Assembly: GCF_046054195.1 (NCBI RefSeq)
Contig: NZ_JBEQCS010000002.1
Coordinates: 431,003-495,002, forward strand
DNA length: 64,000 nt
Direction of reading: 5' to 3'
Origin: Celerinatantimonas sp046054195
Lineage (GTDB): Bacteria; Pseudomonadota; Gammaproteobacteria; Enterobacterales; Celerinatantimonadaceae
The translations under genes were made by a program, and so were the position numbers. The notes under the pieces were generated by a model that worked only from the letters and a program-made list of their open reading frames with translations, was not told where the DNA came from and did not search any database. Below are positions 35,973-46,228 of the stretch, in pieces; the stretch's first letter is position 1; each line of letters starts with the position of its first letter.

Positions 35973-37361
35973 TTAATAAACATTACGACCAATGAAACCT
36001 TTAAAAATAGTTAAGAAGATAATTTTTATATCCAAGAAAATTGACCAATTTCGGATATATTCCAGATCATACTCAACGCGTTTTTCCATTTTCTCAACTG
36101 TATCCGTTTCTCCTCGCCAGCCATTAATCTGAGCCCATCCTGTAATACCAGGCTTAACCATATGTCGCAACATATAGCCATTAATTACTTTTCTATATAT
36201 CTCGTTATGAGCGACCGCATGAGGGCGAGGGCCGACAATTGACATACTACCTTGAATTACATTAAAAAATTGAGGTAATTCATCTAGAGATGTTCGGCGC
36301 AGGAAACCTCCGATTGGCGTTAACCGACTATCTCCAGCCTTTGCTTGAGTAACAACATTACCGTCCTCCATGACTGTCATACTACGAAATTTCCAAACTT
36401 TAATAGGTTTACCTTGAATGCCATAGCGAGTTTGTTTAAAAAATACAGGCCCTTTAGAACTTAGTTTAATAGCGAAAGCTATGATAATCATAGGAATAGC
36501 AATAATTAAAAGAATAAACCCAGCGATGACTAAATCAAAAGCCCGTTTTAACAAACGATTTATCCCATTTAATGGTGTTGCGTAAATATTCACAACTGGC
36601 AACCCATCAACATTATCAACTCTAGAGTTCAGTAACTCAAACGTGAATATATCTGGGACATATAAAACAGTACAAGCAGTATCAGCTAAATCTTTCAAAA
36701 GACCACTAATACAGTCTTGATGAGTAATTGGCAAGGCAATATATATACGCTCGAACTTTTTCATACGAGCATCATTAATTAACTGCTCCAGATTATATAC
36801 ATCTTCGAGCAATGGTTTATTACTATATCCATTTAAATTGTTATCATAAAAATGTTCTATCTTTAGTCCCATCCAAGGATTACGCCGAATTCGTGCAGCT
36901 AGTTCGCCAGCTAATTCTCCTGTACCAACAATAGCCACATGTCGAATATTATGACCGTTTATGCGAAAAGAACGTAATAATTTACGAGTTATATATCTGT
37001 AAACAAGTAACACAAGCCAAGTTGTTACAAACCATGATACTTGATGCCTACGGCCATAAAATAAGTTGTGATCTAAAACAGTTACAATACTAACACTTAT
37101 AAAAGCACTTAAAAACCATATAATAGTGACTTGCCATGCTTCAGAAAGGAAAGGAGTTGTTCTCCATGAGACATAAAAATGTTGGAACTCAGATATTAAA
37201 TAAAAAACTAAAATTGTTCCAATAGCAAGCAGATACATTGATATAGGAAGATGATTATATTCGAGAGCTATTCCTAATGTGGAAAATAGAATAACCACAA
37301 AATCTATCAACCGAGTAATAATCCCTATGTTAGCACGCCAATTATAAATTAACTTATTCAT
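35973..37361 (-). CDS. wcaJ: Undecaprenyl-phosphate glucose phosphotransferase (WcaJ-like)
   Basis: A 462-residue polyisoprenyl-phosphate hexose-1-phosphate transferase. Four to five N-terminal membrane helices are followed by a CoA-binding-like domain (HVAIVGTGELAGELAARI, about residues 140-160) and a further helix near 275. The catalytic bacterial sugar transferase domain follows, with KFRSMTV, LRRTSLDELPQFFNV and GPRPHAVAHNE. It attaches the first sugar phosphate, probably glucose as in WcaJ, to the lipid carrier at the inner membrane. It is the last gene of the long leftward capsule operon. Confidence 0.92.
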   Translation of the reverse strand: MNKLIYNWRANIGIITRLIDFVVILFSTLGIALEYNHLPISMYLLAIGTILVFYLISEFQHFYVSWRTTPFLSEAWQVTIIWFLSAFISVSIVTVLDHNLFYGRRHQVSWFVTTWLVLLVYRYITRKLLRSFRINGHNIRHVAIVGTGELAGELAARIRRNPWMGLKIEHFYDNNLNGYSNKPLLEDVYNLEQLINDARMKKFERIYIALPITHQDCISGLLKDLADTACTVLYVPDIFTFELLNSRVDNVDGLPVVNIYATPLNGINRLLKRAFDLVIAGFILLIIAIPMIIIAFAIKLSSKGPVFFKQTRYGIQGKPIKVWKFRSMTVMEDGNVVTQAKAGDSRLTPIGGFLRRTSLDELPQFFNVIQGSMSIVGPRPHAVAHNEIYRKVINGYMLRHMVKPGITGWAQINGWRGETDTVEKMEKRVEYDLEYIRNWSIFLDIKIIFLTIFKGFIGRNVY

Positions 37362-37415
37362 GTTCCTCTAAACTATCAAAACTTTTCTTAAAATAATTAT
37401 ATAGGGTACGCCATA

Positions 37416-38786
37416 TTATTTTCGCAACAAATCTAATATAGCCTCAGTCTGCTGATGCATAAGCTTTTCATCAGAGCGCGACTCCACATTTAGGCGAACA
37501 ACCGGTTCGGTGTTGGAACTTCGAAGGTTAAATCGCCAATTTTCAAACTCAAGGCTAATCCCGTCAGTTTCATCCACTACTAATGCATCAGCTTCATATG
37601 CCGCTCTCACGCGAGCTATTGCTTGCAATGGATTAGCAAGTTTTGAGTTAATTTCGCCAGATGATGGGTAAGCAGTAATACGCTCTGCGACAGCTTCAGA
37701 AAGAGTTAGATTTTTTACGCAAAGAAGCTCTGCTACCAAAAGCCAAGGGATCATACCGCTGTCACAATAACCGAAGGTTTTAAAATAATGGTGAGCACTC
37801 ATCTCGCCACCATAGATAGCATCTTCACTGCGCATCCGCTCTTTAATAAATGCATGCCCAGTTTTTGATAACACAGGAATACCACCGGCTTGCATGACGA
37901 CATCAATTGTGTTCCAGCTTAGGCGAGGGTCGTGAATGATTTTTGCCCCTGGCTGTTTTTGTAAAAAAGCTTCAGCTAGCAAACCAACAATATAGTACCC
38001 CTCGATAAACAGCCCTGTTTCATCAAACAAGAAGCATCGGTCAAAGTCACCATCCCAAGCAATACCAAAATCAGCTTGGTGCTCTATAACGGCTTTAGCA
38101 GTGTCAGCTCGATTTTCTGGCAGTAGCGGATTGGGGATACCGTTGGGGAAGTTACCATCAGCTTGATGATGAACCTTAATAAATTCAATGGGTACGTTTA
38201 ATAAGGCAAACTGTTCTTCTAAAGCATCAATTACGTGGCCTGCTGCACCATTACCAGAATTAACAACCAACCGAATGGGTTTAAAATTATCGATGTTAAT
38301 ATAGGTCAGCAAATGAGCTATATATGCACTTAAATGGTTATATTCAGAATAATGGCCACGATGCGCAGTATCGATAGGCGCAAATTGATTAATAGCGACA
38401 AGTTGCTCTATAACTCGAAGACCGGTATCACCGCTAATAGGCTTGCCACCTTTAGTGACCAACTTCATTCCGTTATAATCCATTGGATTATGGCTTGCTG
38501 TAACTTCAATACCACCATCGACAGGAAGGGCTTGAGCTGCAAAATAGATCTCTTCAGTCCCGGTCATACCCAGATCAATCACGTCAGCACCACCATCCAT
38601 TAAGCCATTTGCCAGCGCTTTTTTTAAAGATTCAGAACTTAATCGGACATCGCCGCCAACCGCAACTGATTTAGGGCTCAAATGCTGAGCATAGGCTCGG
38701 CCTATCCGATAGGCAATATCATCATTTAGCTCTTCACCGAGTTGTCCACGAATATCGTAGGCTTTAAAACAATTCAAACTGCTCAT
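37416..38786 (-). CDS. manB: Phosphomannomutase ManB (CpsG)
   Basis: A 456-residue alpha-D-phosphohexomutase with the phosphoserine loop TASHNPMDYNG (about residues 96-106), the Mg-binding DGDFDRC (near 244), the sugar-specificity loop GGEMSAHHYF, and the C-terminal phosphate loop RSSNTEP. It interconverts mannose 6-phosphate and mannose 1-phosphate for GDP-mannose. It is three bases downstream of manC, the usual cps order. Confidence 0.96.
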   Translation of the reverse strand: MSSLNCFKAYDIRGQLGEELNDDIAYRIGRAYAQHLSPKSVAVGGDVRLSSESLKKALANGLMDGGADVIDLGMTGTEEIYFAAQALPVDGGIEVTASHNPMDYNGMKLVTKGGKPISGDTGLRVIEQLVAINQFAPIDTAHRGHYSEYNHLSAYIAHLLTYINIDNFKPIRLVVNSGNGAAGHVIDALEEQFALLNVPIEFIKVHHQADGNFPNGIPNPLLPENRADTAKAVIEHQADFGIAWDGDFDRCFLFDETGLFIEGYYIVGLLAEAFLQKQPGAKIIHDPRLSWNTIDVVMQAGGIPVLSKTGHAFIKERMRSEDAIYGGEMSAHHYFKTFGYCDSGMIPWLLVAELLCVKNLTLSEAVAERITAYPSSGEINSKLANPLQAIARVRAAYEADALVVDETDGISLEFENWRFNLRSSNTEPVVRLNVESRSDEKLMHQQTEAILDLLRK

Positions 38787-38789
38787 TAA

Positions 38790-40193
38790 TTAGTATCCAA
38801 TTCCATCATTATCAAGACGCACAATATCGTCTTCTTTTAAATAACTACCACTTCGAACTTCAATAATTTCTAATGGGACTTTCCCTGGGTTTTCAAAAGA
38901 GTGAGCTGCGCCAATAGGGATAAATGTCGATTCATTCTCACTGACTAAATAGGTTTGTTCACCATTACGAACTCTTGCCGTACCAGAAACGACAACCCAA
39001 TGTTCAGCACGGTGAAAGTGTTGTTGTAACGCAGTCTTTTGCCCTGGTTTTACAACAACTTTTTTAACAATATAACGTTCGCCTTCAGCTATTTCATCAT
39101 GACTACCCCAAGGGCGAAAAACCTCTCGATGTTGTAAATATTCACAACGTTTATCAGCCTTCAAGCGTTCTACTATTTTTTTAACTTGTTGTACTTTATC
39201 TTTATGAGCGACTAACACCGCATCTTTGGTTTCAACCACCACTAAGTCATCCACACCAACCGTTGCAACAAGCCGACTTTGGGAATAGATATAGCTATTG
39301 TTAGTATTCTCTAACATTACATCGCCACGGGCTGCGTTACCTTGAGAGTCTTTTTTATTTACCTCCCAAAGAGAACTCCAGCTCCCCACATCACTCCAGC
39401 CGGCATCCATGGGAATAACAACAGCGTCTTTGGTTTTTTCCATAACTGCATAATCAACAGACTCATCAGGGCAAGAAGCAAAAATGTCTTTATCGACACG
39501 AATAAAATCAAGATCCGTTTTAGCGCTAGCAAACGCCTTTTGACAAATATCATAAATGTCAGGGCGAAAGTTCTGCAATTCTTCTAAATAGCGAGAAGCC
39601 TTAAACAAAAACATTCCGCTATTCCACAAGTAATTACCGCTAGACAAATAATCCTGCGCTGTTGATAAATCCGGTTTTTCAACAAATTCTGCGACTTCAA
39701 ATCCCGCTTCTAAACTAGAGCCTTGCCGAATATAACCGTATCCAGTGTGAGGTTCGGTTGGAACGATACCGAATGTCACAAGTTTACCTTGTTCAGCCAA
39801 TTTTTTTGCAGCCACGACAGATTGTAAAAAAGAATCTTCGTTTTGTATTACGTGATCAGCAGCTAGGACTAACAGCAAAGCGTCATTATCTTTTTCAATA
39901 GCGTTAAATGCGCTCAATGCAATTGCTGGGGCAGTATTGCGCCCGACAGGCTCAAGTAATATGCCACTATTTGAACATTTTTTTTGCCGAAGTTGCTCCG
40001 CCACGATAAATCGGTGCTGTTCATTACAAACCAATAGAGGAGGATTCAAATCTAACTTCGAAACACGGCTAATTGTATCCTGCAACATAGTTTGGGAAGA
40101 ATTAAGAGATAAATACTGCTTAGGAAATGCATTTCGTGACAAAGGCCATAGACGACTACCATTTCCACCACAAATAATAACCGGGACTATCAT
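38790..40193 (-). CDS. manC: Mannose-1-phosphate guanylyltransferase ManC (CpsB)
   Basis: A 467-residue type-II bifunctional PMI/GMP enzyme. The pyrophosphorylase signature ICGGNGSRLWPLSRNAFPKQ is at residues 7-26, and VEKPDLSTAQDYL near 170 is also typical. The C-terminal cupin isomerase domain has RPWGSHDEI and PGQKTALQQHFHRAEHWVV. It makes GDP-mannose, the precursor for Gmd and Fcl and possibly for mannosyltransferases in this cluster. Confidence 0.96.
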   Translation of the reverse strand: MIVPVIICGGNGSRLWPLSRNAFPKQYLSLNSSQTMLQDTISRVSKLDLNPPLLVCNEQHRFIVAEQLRQKKCSNSGILLEPVGRNTAPAIALSAFNAIEKDNDALLLVLAADHVIQNEDSFLQSVVAAKKLAEQGKLVTFGIVPTEPHTGYGYIRQGSSLEAGFEVAEFVEKPDLSTAQDYLSSGNYLWNSGMFLFKASRYLEELQNFRPDIYDICQKAFASAKTDLDFIRVDKDIFASCPDESVDYAVMEKTKDAVVIPMDAGWSDVGSWSSLWEVNKKDSQGNAARGDVMLENTNNSYIYSQSRLVATVGVDDLVVVETKDAVLVAHKDKVQQVKKIVERLKADKRCEYLQHREVFRPWGSHDEIAEGERYIVKKVVVKPGQKTALQQHFHRAEHWVVVSGTARVRNGEQTYLVSENESTFIPIGAAHSFENPGKVPLEIIEVRSGSYLKEDDIVRLDNDGIGY

Positions 40194-40265
40194 GCAACAA
40201 CCTTAAAATTATTATAGGATATACCTTTTGAAATTTTCAAATTTAAACACCTAATAAAAATATTT

Positions 40266-41429
40266 CTAATAAATAATTTTTTTTCTTTTTTCAAATTCAA
40301 TCCATTTTTTTTCTACGAATTCAGAAAATTCCTTTTTAAAACGAGCTTCAGAAAAACGACTAGCATTTTTTCGACATGAAGATGCGGTAAATACGTTTAT
40401 GTTTTTTTCAAACAAATCAATCGTATCACAGAGTGATGAATAATTCTGATTTTCAAAAAAAATTCCAGTTGGTGATAACTCTCCAAGGGGGCGAACAGTT
40501 TCCAATACACCTCCTTTACCATAGGCTATAACAGGTGTGCCACATGCTTGGGCTTCTACAGGTGTAATTCCGAAATCTTCTTCTGCAGCAAAAATAAAAG
40601 CTTTAGCTTTCTCCATGTACGATTTAAGAACGTCAAAAGATTGGTAACCTAATATCTCAATATTTTTTGATCCTTTTGCTAAATGCTTAATTTTATTAAA
40701 GTCGCTACCTTGACCTATTACAACCAACTTCCTCTGAGGCATTTTCTTAAATGCTTTTACTATTAAATCAACCCTTTTATATGGAACTAATCTTGAAGCA
40801 GTGAGGTAAAAGTCATCTTTATTAGTGATACAATTAAATTTTTTGATAGAAACTGGAGGATATATTACTGTAGCATCACGCCCATAAATTTTTTTTATAC
40901 GGCGAGCAATAAATTGAGAATTTGCAATAAAATAATCGACACCATTAGCTGTACGGTAATCCCACATTCTTAATTTATGCAGGATCCACTTGGCTAAAAA
41001 ACCCTTAAATCCCTTATTTAAACCTGATTCCCTAAGATATTGATGCTGCAAATCCCAAGCATAACGCATAGGAGAATGAACGTAACTGATATGAAGTTGG
41101 TCAGGGCCAGTCAAAACTCCTTTAGCAACTGCATGTGAGCTAGAAATAACAACATCTGCTTCTGAAACGTCAAGTTGTTCTATAGCAAGAGGCATTAAAG
41201 GCAAGTACTTGGGATACTTGTTCTTAGCATTGGGTAACTTCTGAATAAAGGTTGTATGAATTGATACATCTCCAAAATAAACCCTATCTTCACTTTTTAG
41301 AAAATCTATAACAGAGAAAAGACTATTGCATTTTACGGATTCCATTATAGAAGCTATAACTCGCTCGGCCCCTGAATAACTAACCAGCCAATCAGCGACA
41401 ATACAAGCATGAAACTTTTGCTCTATCAT
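40266..41429 (-). CDS. Glycosyltransferase family 4
   Basis: A 387-residue GT-B enzyme. The N-terminal DWLVSYSGAERVIASIM and later SYVHSPMRYAWDLQHQYL are typical of GT4 mannosyltransferases of O-antigen clusters. The nucleotide-sugar domain has LTASRLVPYKRVDLIVKAF and the conserved EEDFGITPVEAQACGTPVIAYGKGG with its EX7E pair. It probably adds mannose or a related GDP-sugar at the cytoplasmic face (inference). Its start overlaps the next upstream gene by four bases. Confidence 0.85.
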   Translation of the reverse strand: MIEQKFHACIVADWLVSYSGAERVIASIMESVKCNSLFSVIDFLKSEDRVYFGDVSIHTTFIQKLPNAKNKYPKYLPLMPLAIEQLDVSEADVVISSSHAVAKGVLTGPDQLHISYVHSPMRYAWDLQHQYLRESGLNKGFKGFLAKWILHKLRMWDYRTANGVDYFIANSQFIARRIKKIYGRDATVIYPPVSIKKFNCITNKDDFYLTASRLVPYKRVDLIVKAFKKMPQRKLVVIGQGSDFNKIKHLAKGSKNIEILGYQSFDVLKSYMEKAKAFIFAAEEDFGITPVEAQACGTPVIAYGKGGVLETVRPLGELSPTGIFFENQNYSSLCDTIDLFEKNINVFTASSCRKNASRFSEARFKKEFSEFVEKKWIEFEKRKKIIY

Positions 41430-42424
41430 ATCTTCTCTTCTAATTCTGCGCTATTAATAATACTAACAACTCGATCAGCAACCCTATCCCAGCTAAACAT
41501 TCTGGCTCGCTCAATACCCTTTCTAATCAAAATTGTCCTCAATTGATCATTGTAAACTAAAGATTCAATACCTTCAGAAATTGCAACTTCATCCTTAGGA
41601 TCAACTAAAAGTGCTGCCTGGCCAGCAACTTCAGGTAATGATGTTACGTTAGATGTGAGTACTGGAATGCCGCAAGCCATTGCTTCAATAACGGGCAACC
41701 CAAATCCCTCATAAAGAGATGGAAAGACTAAGCCTTCAGCTCCCTTATATAAATGAGGTAAATTTCTATCACTTATCAATCCCCCAAAAACTATGCGTTC
41801 TTGTAATCCAATGTTTTCAATTAAAATTTTAAGTTTTTCAGTCACTGTTCCTGTAAAAAACAATTTAATCGAAGATTCTATATTAGCGCTTGCAAAAGCT
41901 TTAATCAGTCCTACCTCATTTTTATGTTCCTTGCGATTACTTACGCAAAGTAAATATCTGAATCCGGGTTTGTAGGGAAGAACATCCAGATTAAAACATT
42001 TATCAACTCCATTGCCAACATTGATGACATTTCTGGGATTAGCCCCACTCCATTCTACAATTCGTTGACGAGAAAACTCTGAGACAGTCAGCACCCTATA
42101 AGCATGCTTACAAGCTCGTTTTATTATAAGTTTATAATATATTTTTTTAAAAAAATTACTGTTATATGGAATATCTATATGATTGAGATCATGAACAGTG
42201 AAAATATAATGTTTCAATCCAATTAAAGGCGCATTGAAACCAGGAGAAAAAACCAGTTTATCTCTATTCCTAAATAAAAACCAACTTAAATATAAAAAAT
42301 CCATTGGATGTGTTGGGCTAATTGGTAAAATAAAACCACTAACATTTCCCTTTAAACGAGAAAAAAGCTCAGAACTAAATTTTCCTATACCATTTTTTCC
42401 TACCCAGCGGCTATCGACTAGCAT
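41426..42424 (-). CDS. Glycosyltransferase family 4
   Basis: A 332-residue GT4 enzyme. The frame is open to 42523, but the ATG at 42424 (MLVDSRWVGKNGIGKFSSEL) has a TAGGAG ribosome site and only a 14-base overlap with wzy, so I choose it. The domain signatures are VGNGVDKCF, LLCVSNRKEHKNEVGLIKAF and EGFGLPVIEAMACGIPVLTS (EX7E). It resembles mannosyl- and rhamnosyltransferases of polysaccharide clusters. Donor and acceptor unknown. Confidence 0.84.
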   Translation of the reverse strand: MLVDSRWVGKNGIGKFSSELFSRLKGNVSGFILPISPTHPMDFLYLSWFLFRNRDKLVFSPGFNAPLIGLKHYIFTVHDLNHIDIPYNSNFFKKIYYKLIIKRACKHAYRVLTVSEFSRQRIVEWSGANPRNVINVGNGVDKCFNLDVLPYKPGFRYLLCVSNRKEHKNEVGLIKAFASANIESSIKLFFTGTVTEKLKILIENIGLQERIVFGGLISDRNLPHLYKGAEGLVFPSLYEGFGLPVIEAMACGIPVLTSNVTSLPEVAGQAALLVDPKDEVAISEGIESLVYNDQLRTILIRKGIERARMFSWDRVADRVVSIINSAELEEKI

Positions 42425-43754
42425 ACTCACTCCTACGTAAATATCTATAGACACTATGTCCAAAGGCGATAAAAATCCAAATAAACATTGAATATGCTGG
42501 GGCAACCGAAACCAAACAACCAAAAGTAAATAATGTCCCTACTGCAAAACATCGCATTATTTCAAATTGCCTTCCAAATTTGAAAAATTTATAAAAGCTA
42601 CTAAAAAATATGGCAATCATCATACTAAACCCAAAAATCCCAAGTTCAGCTAATACTGAAACAAACGTACTTTGTGGAAAACTGCCGGAAGCCAAAGTCT
42701 CCCCATAAGTTTTTATATTCATTACCCCTTCATATAAGGGCATATAAAAAATGCTACTACCAGGACCAACTCCAAAAAGAAAGAATTTATAAAAAATATG
42801 CAATCCTATTATATTTGTATAGGCTCTAAAGGAGCCAGAATCAAGAGTGTTTGTAGGATTAGAGAATAAATGTTCAACCTTATAAAAAAATATATAACTT
42901 ATCATATTTCCATATGAGGAATTAAACATTAGATAGAATAATATCAAAGAAACACTTGTAATTAAAAAAACAATTTTTAGTTTTCCTTTAGTTTTAGACA
43001 ACAAGAAACAAACGAAAAAACACGAAATAAGAAAGCTAACTATAGCACTTGACATCGTTAAAATAAAAGAAATTAAGTTAATAACACTTATCCACAGCAG
43101 CATATACCTAGAAAATATTTTTCGATAAAAATATATAAATAATATAATCCACCCTTGGTATAACACATAAAAGCTAGGCTCTTGGCTAAATCCGGATGTT
43201 CGCACCCCATAATCTATATCACCTACATGTTGTAAGAAAGAGGGCAAAGCTTGGACAGGACCTTTAATGGATAAAAAAACATTAAGAAAAGAAGTTATTA
43301 ATGTTATAACAGCTATAATAGTGGAAATAAATATTAACCACCGAATTGTTCGGTATAAACCTATTACATCCCATTTTATATTAGATATTGCAATAAATGA
43401 AAAACCACATAAAATATAATAGATTGTTGGAATTGTAGTCGCTATGTATATAGAATATCTAAATGTTTTCAAAGCCCCTGGAAACCAGCTATTATAAACT
43501 TCTAGGGTATGTTCTGACAGCCGAAGAATGCCTAAAAAAAATGATAGAATAGGTAATATTATAAAAAACATAAGTACTAAATAATCATACTTTTTAATTG
43601 TAAGTTTAAATCCGACAAAAAATAGAAATACTATAAATATAGTTAATAATTCATAAATATTAAGAGAGCCACCAACTCTAAAAACAGGAAATTGCTGAAA
43701 GCCAGATAATAGTATTATCATGATAGCTAACTGATGGCACCGGTTATTCTTCAC
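42411..43754 (-). CDS. wzy: Wzy-type O-antigen/capsule polymerase
   Basis: A 447-residue protein of about 11-12 membrane helices with a long periplasmic loop before the last helices. The motif RTSGFSQEPSFYVLYQGW (about residue 190) and GVGPGSSIFYMP (about 330) match the O-antigen ligase/polymerase (Wzy_C-like) pattern. It should polymerise lipid-linked repeat units on the periplasmic face. Sequence divergence among Wzy proteins makes a WaaL-like ligase the alternative, but the position inside the sugar cluster favours polymerase. It is AT-rich, like its neighbours. Confidence 0.8.
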   Translation of the reverse strand: MKNNRCHQLAIMIILLSGFQQFPVFRVGGSLNIYELLTIFIVFLFFVGFKLTIKKYDYLVLMFFIILPILSFFLGILRLSEHTLEVYNSWFPGALKTFRYSIYIATTIPTIYYILCGFSFIAISNIKWDVIGLYRTIRWLIFISTIIAVITLITSFLNVFLSIKGPVQALPSFLQHVGDIDYGVRTSGFSQEPSFYVLYQGWIILFIYFYRKIFSRYMLLWISVINLISFILTMSSAIVSFLISCFFVCFLLSKTKGKLKIVFLITSVSLILFYLMFNSSYGNMISYIFFYKVEHLFSNPTNTLDSGSFRAYTNIIGLHIFYKFFLFGVGPGSSIFYMPLYEGVMNIKTYGETLASGSFPQSTFVSVLAELGIFGFSMMIAIFFSSFYKFFKFGRQFEIMRCFAVGTLFTFGCLVSVAPAYSMFIWIFIAFGHSVYRYLRRSEYASR

Positions 43755-44203
43755 TTGAAAATCCCCGTAGCTGTTATGTTAGGCGGAACAGCCGTTAAGA
43801 TAGTAGAATTAGCCCCTATCTTTGCATTTTCTCCAATAACACAATTACCTAAAATAACAGCCCCTGTACCGATATAAACATAATCCGATATCACCGGGTA
43901 ACTAGTCCCTAACTTTTCGACTACTCCAATAGTTACAAATTGAAAAATCGTAACACCTTTTCCTATTTTACATTTAGAATGAATAATAATTCCATAAGGA
44001 TGAGGCAACCTTAGTGACACAATAGACTCTATATCGTCAAAAACGCAAGGATTTATCTCTACATGATAAATCATTTGTAAAACAATTTTACGTAGTATTT
44101 TATAATAAAACTTATATTTTGATTTAAATTCCATAAACAGAATCAAAATAACAATTCTTTCATGAAAGGATTTTTTTAAAATTTTACTTATATTACTAAA
44201 CAT
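43751..44203 (-). CDS. Serine-acetyltransferase-like hexapeptide O-acetyltransferase
   Basis: A 150-residue left-handed beta-helix acyltransferase with YHVEINPCVFDDIE near the middle and hexapeptide repeats (YGIIIHSKCKIGKGVTIFQF, YIGTGAVILGNCVIGENAKIGANSTIL) of the CysE/WcaB group. It probably O-acetylates a sugar in the repeat unit with acetyl-CoA. It is shorter than WcaB, and the true start could be internal. It overlaps wzy by four bases. The 160 bases upstream of it hold no gene. Confidence 0.77.
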   Translation of the reverse strand: MFSNISKILKKSFHERIVILILFMEFKSKYKFYYKILRKIVLQMIYHVEINPCVFDDIESIVSLRLPHPYGIIIHSKCKIGKGVTIFQFVTIGVVEKLGTSYPVISDYVYIGTGAVILGNCVIGENAKIGANSTILTAVPPNITATGIFK

Positions 44204-44362
44204 TTTATTTTGATTTTTATAAACAGGTTTGAAATATTCAACATGAAAATAAATTCATTCGAATTCAACATCCAATATTGACTACATATTGTAAATATAT
44301 AACTAATCGCTGTTAATTTAACCGAACTAAACTCAGCTGACTCACATTCCACTTTTAAAAAT

Positions 44363-45259
44363 TTATTTAATCATCCACTTTCTTTTTTTGAATGTTAGAA
44401 ATCTAAATAAGTCTCCCAAAAAAATGAAAGCATTATAGCCAAGAAAACGTAAAATAACATATTTAATATATACTTTAAATTTAAATATCAATCTATTTAA
44501 TAATGGAGGATTTATATTCAACAATTGATTTATTTTTTTCATTTCTCTATATATTAGATAAACATTCTCAGGTTTTGTTGATGTTCCTCCATGAGGCATA
44601 CGATCTATTAATAAATCAATAAATAATGGATTTTTTCGTTGAATGCTTTTTAGCATAATGAATGAGTCTCCAACAACCTTATATTGTTTAAAATCTAAAT
44701 CAGAAAAAATACATCGATGGTGAAAAACTTCTGGATGCACAGGTAATGCTGGCCTAATGCCCTGCCATCTATTCTTCATTTCATTCCATGGCTTTCCTAT
44801 ATGTTCAAGTAATTGGCGCCTTTCCTCGCTAATAATATCGATGGTTCCATAAACTAATTCATATCGAGGAAAGGCGTTAGATAAGTATCGAGACACTCTA
44901 CTCATGGTTTCAGAATAAGCCAATTCATCACCAGCGCCTAAAAATTGAATCCATTCTCCTTTAGAGTATTCAAGAGCTTTATTCCACGCATCATAAATAC
45001 CATTATCCGGCTCACTAAACCAGTAGTCGATGATATCTTCATTAGCTTTTAGAATATAAACGGTATTATCACGAGAACCGCCATCCACCACAATCCACTG
45101 AATATTCGGATATGTCTGGGCTCGAATTGAATCAATAGTCCAATGGAGATCATTTGCAGCATTAAATGTTGAAGTAATAATAGTGATTAGAGGATGTTCA
45201 TCCGTCCCCTGTTTAGGACCAACGGTTAGTTCTCTACCGCCTTCTAAACGTTGATGCAT
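44363..45259 (-). CDS. Glycosyltransferase family 2 (WcaA/WcaE-like)
   Basis: A 298-residue GT-A enzyme. HPLITIITSTFNAANDLHWT, then WIVVDGGSRDNT and the metal-binding SEPDNGIYDAWNKAL with FLGAGDEL, are the GT2 signatures found in colanic-acid WcaE-type transferases. The frame opens at 45286, but the ATG at 45259 follows an AAGAGG ribosome site at the end of fcl, so I prefer it. Sugar specificity unknown. Confidence 0.83.
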   Translation of the reverse strand: MHQRLEGGRELTVGPKQGTDEHPLITIITSTFNAANDLHWTIDSIRAQTYPNIQWIVVDGGSRDNTVYILKANEDIIDYWFSEPDNGIYDAWNKALEYSKGEWIQFLGAGDELAYSETMSRVSRYLSNAFPRYELVYGTIDIISEERRQLLEHIGKPWNEMKNRWQGIRPALPVHPEVFHHRCIFSDLDFKQYKVVGDSFIMLKSIQRKNPLFIDLLIDRMPHGGTSTKPENVYLIYREMKKINQLLNINPPLLNRLIFKFKVYIKYVILRFLGYNAFIFLGDLFRFLTFKKRKWMIK

Positions 45260-45263
45260 ATTA

Positions 45264-46226
45264 TTACAAACCTCTTGCGCTATCATGATTATCTAGGAAC
45301 CATTGATAGGCATTACTGATTCCTTCCTCCAATTCAATATGATATTGCCAACCTAGCTGTTTTAAGCGCTCTACACTCATCAGTTTACGAGGTGTTCCAT
45401 CCGGTTTTGAAGGATCTATAGTGATCAGACCTTGATAACCAATAACCTTTGCAATAGTTTGAGCCAATTCCAAAATAGAACACTCTTTCCCAGTCCCGAC
45501 ATTGATATGGCTCTGCATCGTCTGGGTATGAGACTGATAGGTATTTCTATCTAAGTTCATCACAAACACACTAGCTTGAGCCATATCATCAACATGCAGA
45601 AATTCCCGTTTGGGAGTTCCGGTTCCCCAGATAGCGACTTCAGGTAACGCTTTTTGTTTGGCTTCATGAATACGGCGAATTAACGCTGGCACCACATGGC
45701 TGTTTTCTGGATGGTAATTGTCCCCTGGACCATACAAATTAGTTGGCATCACACTCCGATAATCCACTCCATACTGACGGTTATACGATTCACATAACTT
45801 AATACCAGTGATTTTGGCAATAGCATAAGGTTCATTGGTGGGTTCCAGATAACCGTTAAGCAACGCATCTTCGCTCATTGGCTGTTCTGCCAATTTAGGA
45901 TAAATACAGGAGGAACCAAGGAAGAGCAGCTTTTTAACACCATGACAATACGCCTGATGGATAACATTGGTTTCGATCATCAGATTATCGTAAATAAACT
46001 CAGCAGGGTAGGTATTGTTGGCAAGAATTCCTCCCACCTTAGCTGCAGCCAGATACACTTCATCAATCGCATTCTGTTCAAAAAAGGTGGTAACAGCGAC
46101 CTGATCTCGCAAATCCAGCTCTTTTGAAGTCCGGATAATGATCTCGTCCTCGAAGCGAGCAAGTTGACGAACAATCGCACTACCCACCATACCATTATGA
46201 CCAGCGACAAAAATAGTCTTCATCAT
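45264..46226 (-). CDS. fcl: GDP-L-fucose synthase Fcl (WcaG)
   Basis: A 320-residue SDR with the NADP-binding FVAGHNGMVGSAIVRQL (residues 6-22), the conserved Ser in FLGSSCIYPK, and the YxxxK catalytic pair in EPYAIAKITGIKLCESYNRQ. MPTNLYGPGDNYHPENSHVVPAL is also diagnostic. It epimerises and reduces GDP-4-keto-6-deoxymannose to GDP-L-fucose. It lies two bases after gmd. Confidence 0.96.
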   Translation of the reverse strand: MMKTIFVAGHNGMVGSAIVRQLARFEDEIIIRTSKELDLRDQVAVTTFFEQNAIDEVYLAAAKVGGILANNTYPAEFIYDNLMIETNVIHQAYCHGVKKLLFLGSSCIYPKLAEQPMSEDALLNGYLEPTNEPYAIAKITGIKLCESYNRQYGVDYRSVMPTNLYGPGDNYHPENSHVVPALIRRIHEAKQKALPEVAIWGTGTPKREFLHVDDMAQASVFVMNLDRNTYQSHTQTMQSHINVGTGKECSILELAQTIAKVIGYQGLITIDPSKPDGTPRKLMSVERLKQLGWQYHIELEEGISNAYQWFLDNHDSARGL

Positions 46227-46228
46227 TA

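Noticed and set aside
42425..42523. 33-residue N-terminal extension of the second GT4 enzyme
   Set aside because: It lies within wzy codons, lacks a ribosome site and does not resemble GT4 N-termini, whereas ATG 42424 has TAGGAG just upstream.
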